Assembly (NCBI GenBank): GCA_016291655.1 | Contig: JAEEYF010000062.1 | Span: 1 to 57,918 of the forward strand | Direction of reading: 5' to 3' | From: Lachnospiraceae bacterium | GTDB taxonomy: Bacteria > Bacillota > Clostridia > Lachnospirales > Lachnospiraceae | Length of the DNA: 57,918 nt | Part shown: in pieces, positions 55,891 through 57,918 of the stretch | Layout: every line of letters begins with the position of its first letter | Numbering within the stretch: position 1 is the first letter of the stretch | The notes under the pieces: model-generated | Seen by the model: the letters and a program-made list of their open reading frames with translations, nothing else | Told to the model about the DNA's origin: nothing | Databases searched by the model: none | Made by a program: the position numbers and the translations under genes

Positions 55891-55919
55891 ATCATATTAC
55901 ATTTTCCTTGAAAATGCAA
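55891..55919 (-). promoter_or_regulatory. Internal promoter before the LytTR-DUF3021 pair
   Basis: Minus strand TTGCAT (55919-55914), 17 bp, TATGAT (55896-55891), about 75 bp before the LytTR start and just after the permease stop. Confidence 0.6.
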
Positions 55920-55932
55920 AAGCTCTGAAAAT

Positions 55933-56700
55933 CTACTGCAGATCGGCTTTCATCTTTGTTTTGAAGAGGAGCGAAGAGAGTGCGGTGAAAAAAACAGCAC
56001 ACAAAAGCACAACAGTACCCGAAAGGAAGAAGTCTTTTCCGAAATCCAGCTTGACAGCGCATCTTACAAGCTTTGTACAATAAATGAAGGGAAGGCATTC
56101 AGCTATCTTAAGTAAGATCCCGCCTGTGCTTTCCGCATCAAACCATATGCCTCCGATAAATGAGCCCAAAGAGATGATTATGGAGCAAAGGCCGGGAGCT
56201 GCGTTTTGATTGAACAGGGTTCCGAAGATAAGACCGATGGAGATGAAAAAGACCGCGGTGGGGATCAGAACGCATATACTCACGAGAAGGCCGAGCACAT
56301 TCAGGTCGAAGCCTACGATCAGGGAGATGATGAAGGATACGGCCATGGTAAGGCAGGACTGGATCACGGATATCAAAAGCATAGGGAAGATGTAGCCGTT
56401 GGTGAAATCCGAACTTTTCATGGGTGAAGCAAAAAGACGGATGAGAAACGAGCCCGAACGATCCTTTGAGACCGTGAGAGCGGTAAAGAGCATTACAAAG
56501 GTCTGACCGAATACGGCAACACCGCCCGAGAGATTGTCGATCCTGAAAATCGTCATTCCGGCATCTTTCGGAATGCTCTCGTTTACAAGCGTCATTATTA
56601 CAAGCATTGCGAGAGGGAAAGCCACGCAAAAAATGTAGCTCAACAGATCCCTTGACATTTCCGTAAAATTTCTTTTGGCAAAGCATATGCTTCTTTTCAT
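55933..56700 (-). CDS. ABC-2 type transporter permease
   Basis: 255 residues with about six transmembrane helices and the ABC-2 architecture (an N-terminal helix, a long external loop with NESIPKDAGMTIFRID, then five helices). Overlaps the ATPase gene by ATGA. Likely exports a drug, peptide or lipid; substrate unknown. Confidence 0.87.
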   Translation of the reverse strand: MKRSICFAKRNFTEMSRDLLSYIFCVAFPLAMLVIMTLVNESIPKDAGMTIFRIDNLSGGVAVFGQTFVMLFTALTVSKDRSGSFLIRLFASPMKSSDFTNGYIFPMLLISVIQSCLTMAVSFIISLIVGFDLNVLGLLVSICVLIPTAVFFISIGLIFGTLFNQNAAPGLCSIIISLGSFIGGIWFDAESTGGILLKIAECLPFIYCTKLVRCAVKLDFGKDFFLSGTVVLLCAVFFTALSSLLFKTKMKADLQ

Positions 56701-57428
56701 CTTAAACCTCCGTTTTCCGCAACATAGACAAAAACATTTTCAAGACCCGTTTGACCTGTCAGGCTTTCAAGCTCCGAAAGAGTGCCGGTGCATACAATAG
56801 AGCCGTCTATCATCAGGGCGATCCGATCTGCCAGCATTTCCGCTTCTTCCATATAATGGGTGGTGAGTATGACGGTCATATGTTTCTTGAGCTCTTTTAT
56901 GATCTTCCAAAGCTCTCTTCTTGCAAGCACATCCAGGCCCAGGGTGGGTTCATCCAGATAAAGGATCTTGGGCTCGCTGATGATTGCCATTGCGATCGAC
57001 AGCTTTCTTTTCCAGCCGCCGGACAAAGTTTTTGCACGTTTCTTCCTTACTTCCTCCAGATGAAAGGCATTAACGGCTTTTTCCGTTGCTTCATCCTCGT
57101 CTTTCCCGAAGATCCCGGCCATAAATCTCAGATTTTCTTCCACGGTAAGGTTTTCAGCCACTGCTGTGTCTTGGGTGGATATACCTATCAAGGCTTTGAC
57201 TGCTTCAGGATCCTTTTGTACGTCATGTCCCAGGATCTCGGCTGTTCCGGATGTGGGAGAGGACAGGCAGGAAAGCATACGTATAGTGGTGGTCTTTCCG
57301 GCGCCGTTAACACCGAGAAGAGCAAAGAGCTCGTTTTCATGTATCGCAAGGTTGATCTTGTCGACGGCAGTTTTGGCACCGTAGGTTTTTGTCAGGTTTT
57401 CAACTGTTATCGCGTTATTTGGAATCAT
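56697..57428 (-). CDS. ABC transporter ATP-binding protein
   Basis: 243 residues. Walker A GVNGAGKTT, Q-loop STQDTAVAENLTVEENLRF, signature LSGGWKRKLSIAMAI, Walker B ILYLDEPTLGLD and switch His in TTHYMEEAE. This is the DrrA/NatA-like exporter type. The ATG at 57428 has AAAGGAGG 6 bp upstream; an earlier in-frame ATG lies across that site. First gene of the exporter-LytTR-DUF3021 operon. Confidence 0.93.
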   Translation of the reverse strand: MIPNNAITVENLTKTYGAKTAVDKINLAIHENELFALLGVNGAGKTTTIRMLSCLSSPTSGTAEILGHDVQKDPEAVKALIGISTQDTAVAENLTVEENLRFMAGIFGKDEDEATEKAVNAFHLEEVRKKRAKTLSGGWKRKLSIAMAIISEPKILYLDEPTLGLDVLARRELWKIIKELKKHMTVILTTHYMEEAEMLADRIALMIDGSIVCTGTLSELESLTGQTGLENVFVYVAENGGLR

Positions 57429-57510
57429 TTTTTCCTCCTTTGTACGGGTTAGAGCACTTTTGTTTACACGCACTATAAACGGGAATAGGGTTTCGCAAAA
57501 GTTTTTTTAC

Positions 57511-57540
57511 ATGAACGGTCGTTTAGGGAAAGTGAACGGT
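57511..57540 (-). promoter_or_regulatory. LytTR-type direct repeat upstream of the ABC-LytTR operon
   Basis: On the minus strand ACCGTTCAC (57540-57532), 12 bp, ACCGTTCAT (57519-57511): 21 bp centre to centre, two helical turns. This fits the known LytTR site pattern [TA][AC][CA]GTTN[AG][TG]-N12-repeat, with one mismatch in the last base of the first copy. It sits directly upstream of a promoter with a weak -35 (TTTTGC, 17 bp, TATAGT near 57471), as for an activator site. Likely bound by the operon's own LytTR regulator. Confidence 0.75.
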
Positions 57541-57570
57541 AAGATAAGGAAAATTAATTTACCGTAAGTG

Positions 57571-57598
57571 TTGACTTTATTTTTTTTAGTGCTACAAT
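57571..57598 (+). promoter_or_regulatory. Promoter of serC
   Basis: TTGACT (57571-57576), 16 bp, TACAAT (57593-57598). A leader of about 120 nt follows before the serC start; no terminator is visible in it. Confidence 0.6.
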
Positions 57599-57727
57599 GC
57601 ACTTATCGCTATTTTGACTTGGTAAAGTGATAAATTCCAAATCTTGTTTTATGCCGGTCGATCTAAGGCGAAATATTATTAAAAGTAGCAGTTTTGGTGA
57701 CCTAGGACTGCGGTAAAGGAGGATATT

Positions 57728-57918
57728 ATGGGTCGAGTTTATAATTTTTCGGCAGGACCGGCTGTATTGCCTGAGGAAGTCCTGAAAGAAGCAGCAGAGG
57801 AAATGTTGGATTACAAGGGAACCGGTATGTCGGTTATGGAGATGAGTCATCGTTCAAAAGCGTATGAGGAGATCATCCAGACAGCAGAGCAGGATATCCG
57901 CGATCTCATGAATATCCC
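57728..57918 (+). CDS. serC: Phosphoserine aminotransferase (5' part)
   Basis: 63 codons, cut by the right edge. [23 protein letters not shown] is the unmistakable SerC N-terminus, and [20 protein letters not shown] the next conserved block. PLP enzyme converting 3-phosphohydroxypyruvate to phosphoserine. AAAGGAGG precedes the ATG. serA would be expected nearby to the right. Confidence 0.95.
   Translation, partial: MGRVYNFSAGPAVLPEEVLKEAAEEMLDYKGTGMSVMEMSHRSKAYEEIIQTAEQDIRDLMNI

Noticed and set aside
57599-57727. Riboswitch in the serC leader
   Set aside because: About 120 nt of leader, but no terminator or recognisable conserved motif.

Overview
The window reads as chromosome of an anaerobic, low-to-mid GC Firmicute, most likely a gut or rumen member of the Lachnospiraceae (Butyrivibrio-like). 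Grounds: an [FeFe]-hydrogenase maturase with a TM1266-type regulator, a meso-DAP-type MurE, an infC-rpmI-rplT operon with a terminator-bearing leader, a T-box, a DUF5688 protein, several c-di-GMP proteins and strong Shine-Dalgarno sites. The genus is inference from family resemblance; there is no rRNA to test it.

Layout. 1-0.6 kb: the end of a membrane-anchored surface protein, tRNA-Thr(GGT) and a large nested palindrome. 0.8-10.1 kb: one tightly packed plus-strand operon (TM1266-like regulator, hydE, an amidase-like protein, a TruA-like protein, pyrC, pyrF, an AsnB-like protein lacking its glutaminase cysteine, greA, a YesM-type histidine kinase), then a chemoreceptor. 12.1 kb: a branched palindromic element. 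12.4-14.7 kb: degV and infC-rpmI-rplT. 14.9-22.5 kb: GH27 alpha-galactosidase, nucleoside salvage (deoC, deoD, cdd), a 2-hydroxyacid dehydrogenase, a histidine phosphatase and an SbcD/YhaN-like nuclease-ATPase pair. 22.6-29.1 kb: murE with a membrane-anchored binding-protein-like gene, then carB.

29.2-34.3 kb: an Sfp-type phosphopantetheinyl transferase faces a T-box-controlled pair, made of a LeuA-like protein without the family's HxH metal site and a TIM-barrel/acyl-CoA synthetase fusion. This is the best candidate here for an undescribed pathway. 34.4-49.9 kb: a FliD-like small protein, holA, tRNA-Ser, lysoplasmalogenase-like gene, a second branched element, a GGDEF-EAL protein, DUF5688, tRNA-Arg, an RluF-type pseudouridine synthase, ligA, metA (acetyl-CoA type by its Glu111), a cysteine desulfurase, ilvH, an EAL protein, tRNA-Leu and a hybrid histidine kinase.

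50-54.9 kb is accessory and AT-rich by eye: an unknown secreted or anchored protein, efp, a DUF1016/PDDEXK nuclease, a (GACA)14 repeat at the start of a broken gene, and a DUF3990/HTH toxin-antitoxin-like pair with an operator in its promoter. 54.9-57.5 kb holds a minus-strand ABC exporter-LytTR-DUF3021 operon whose promoter carries a LytTR-type direct repeat (two 9-mers, 12-bp spacer). serC begins at the right edge and is cut off.

Two of the three large palindromic elements (12.1 and 37.3 kb) share terminal sequence and two internal hairpins and are clearly one family. Several enzymes show losses of catalytic or ligand residues that can be read directly (amidase, TruA-like, AsnB-like, LeuA-like). 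No IS, CRISPR array or prophage was seen.
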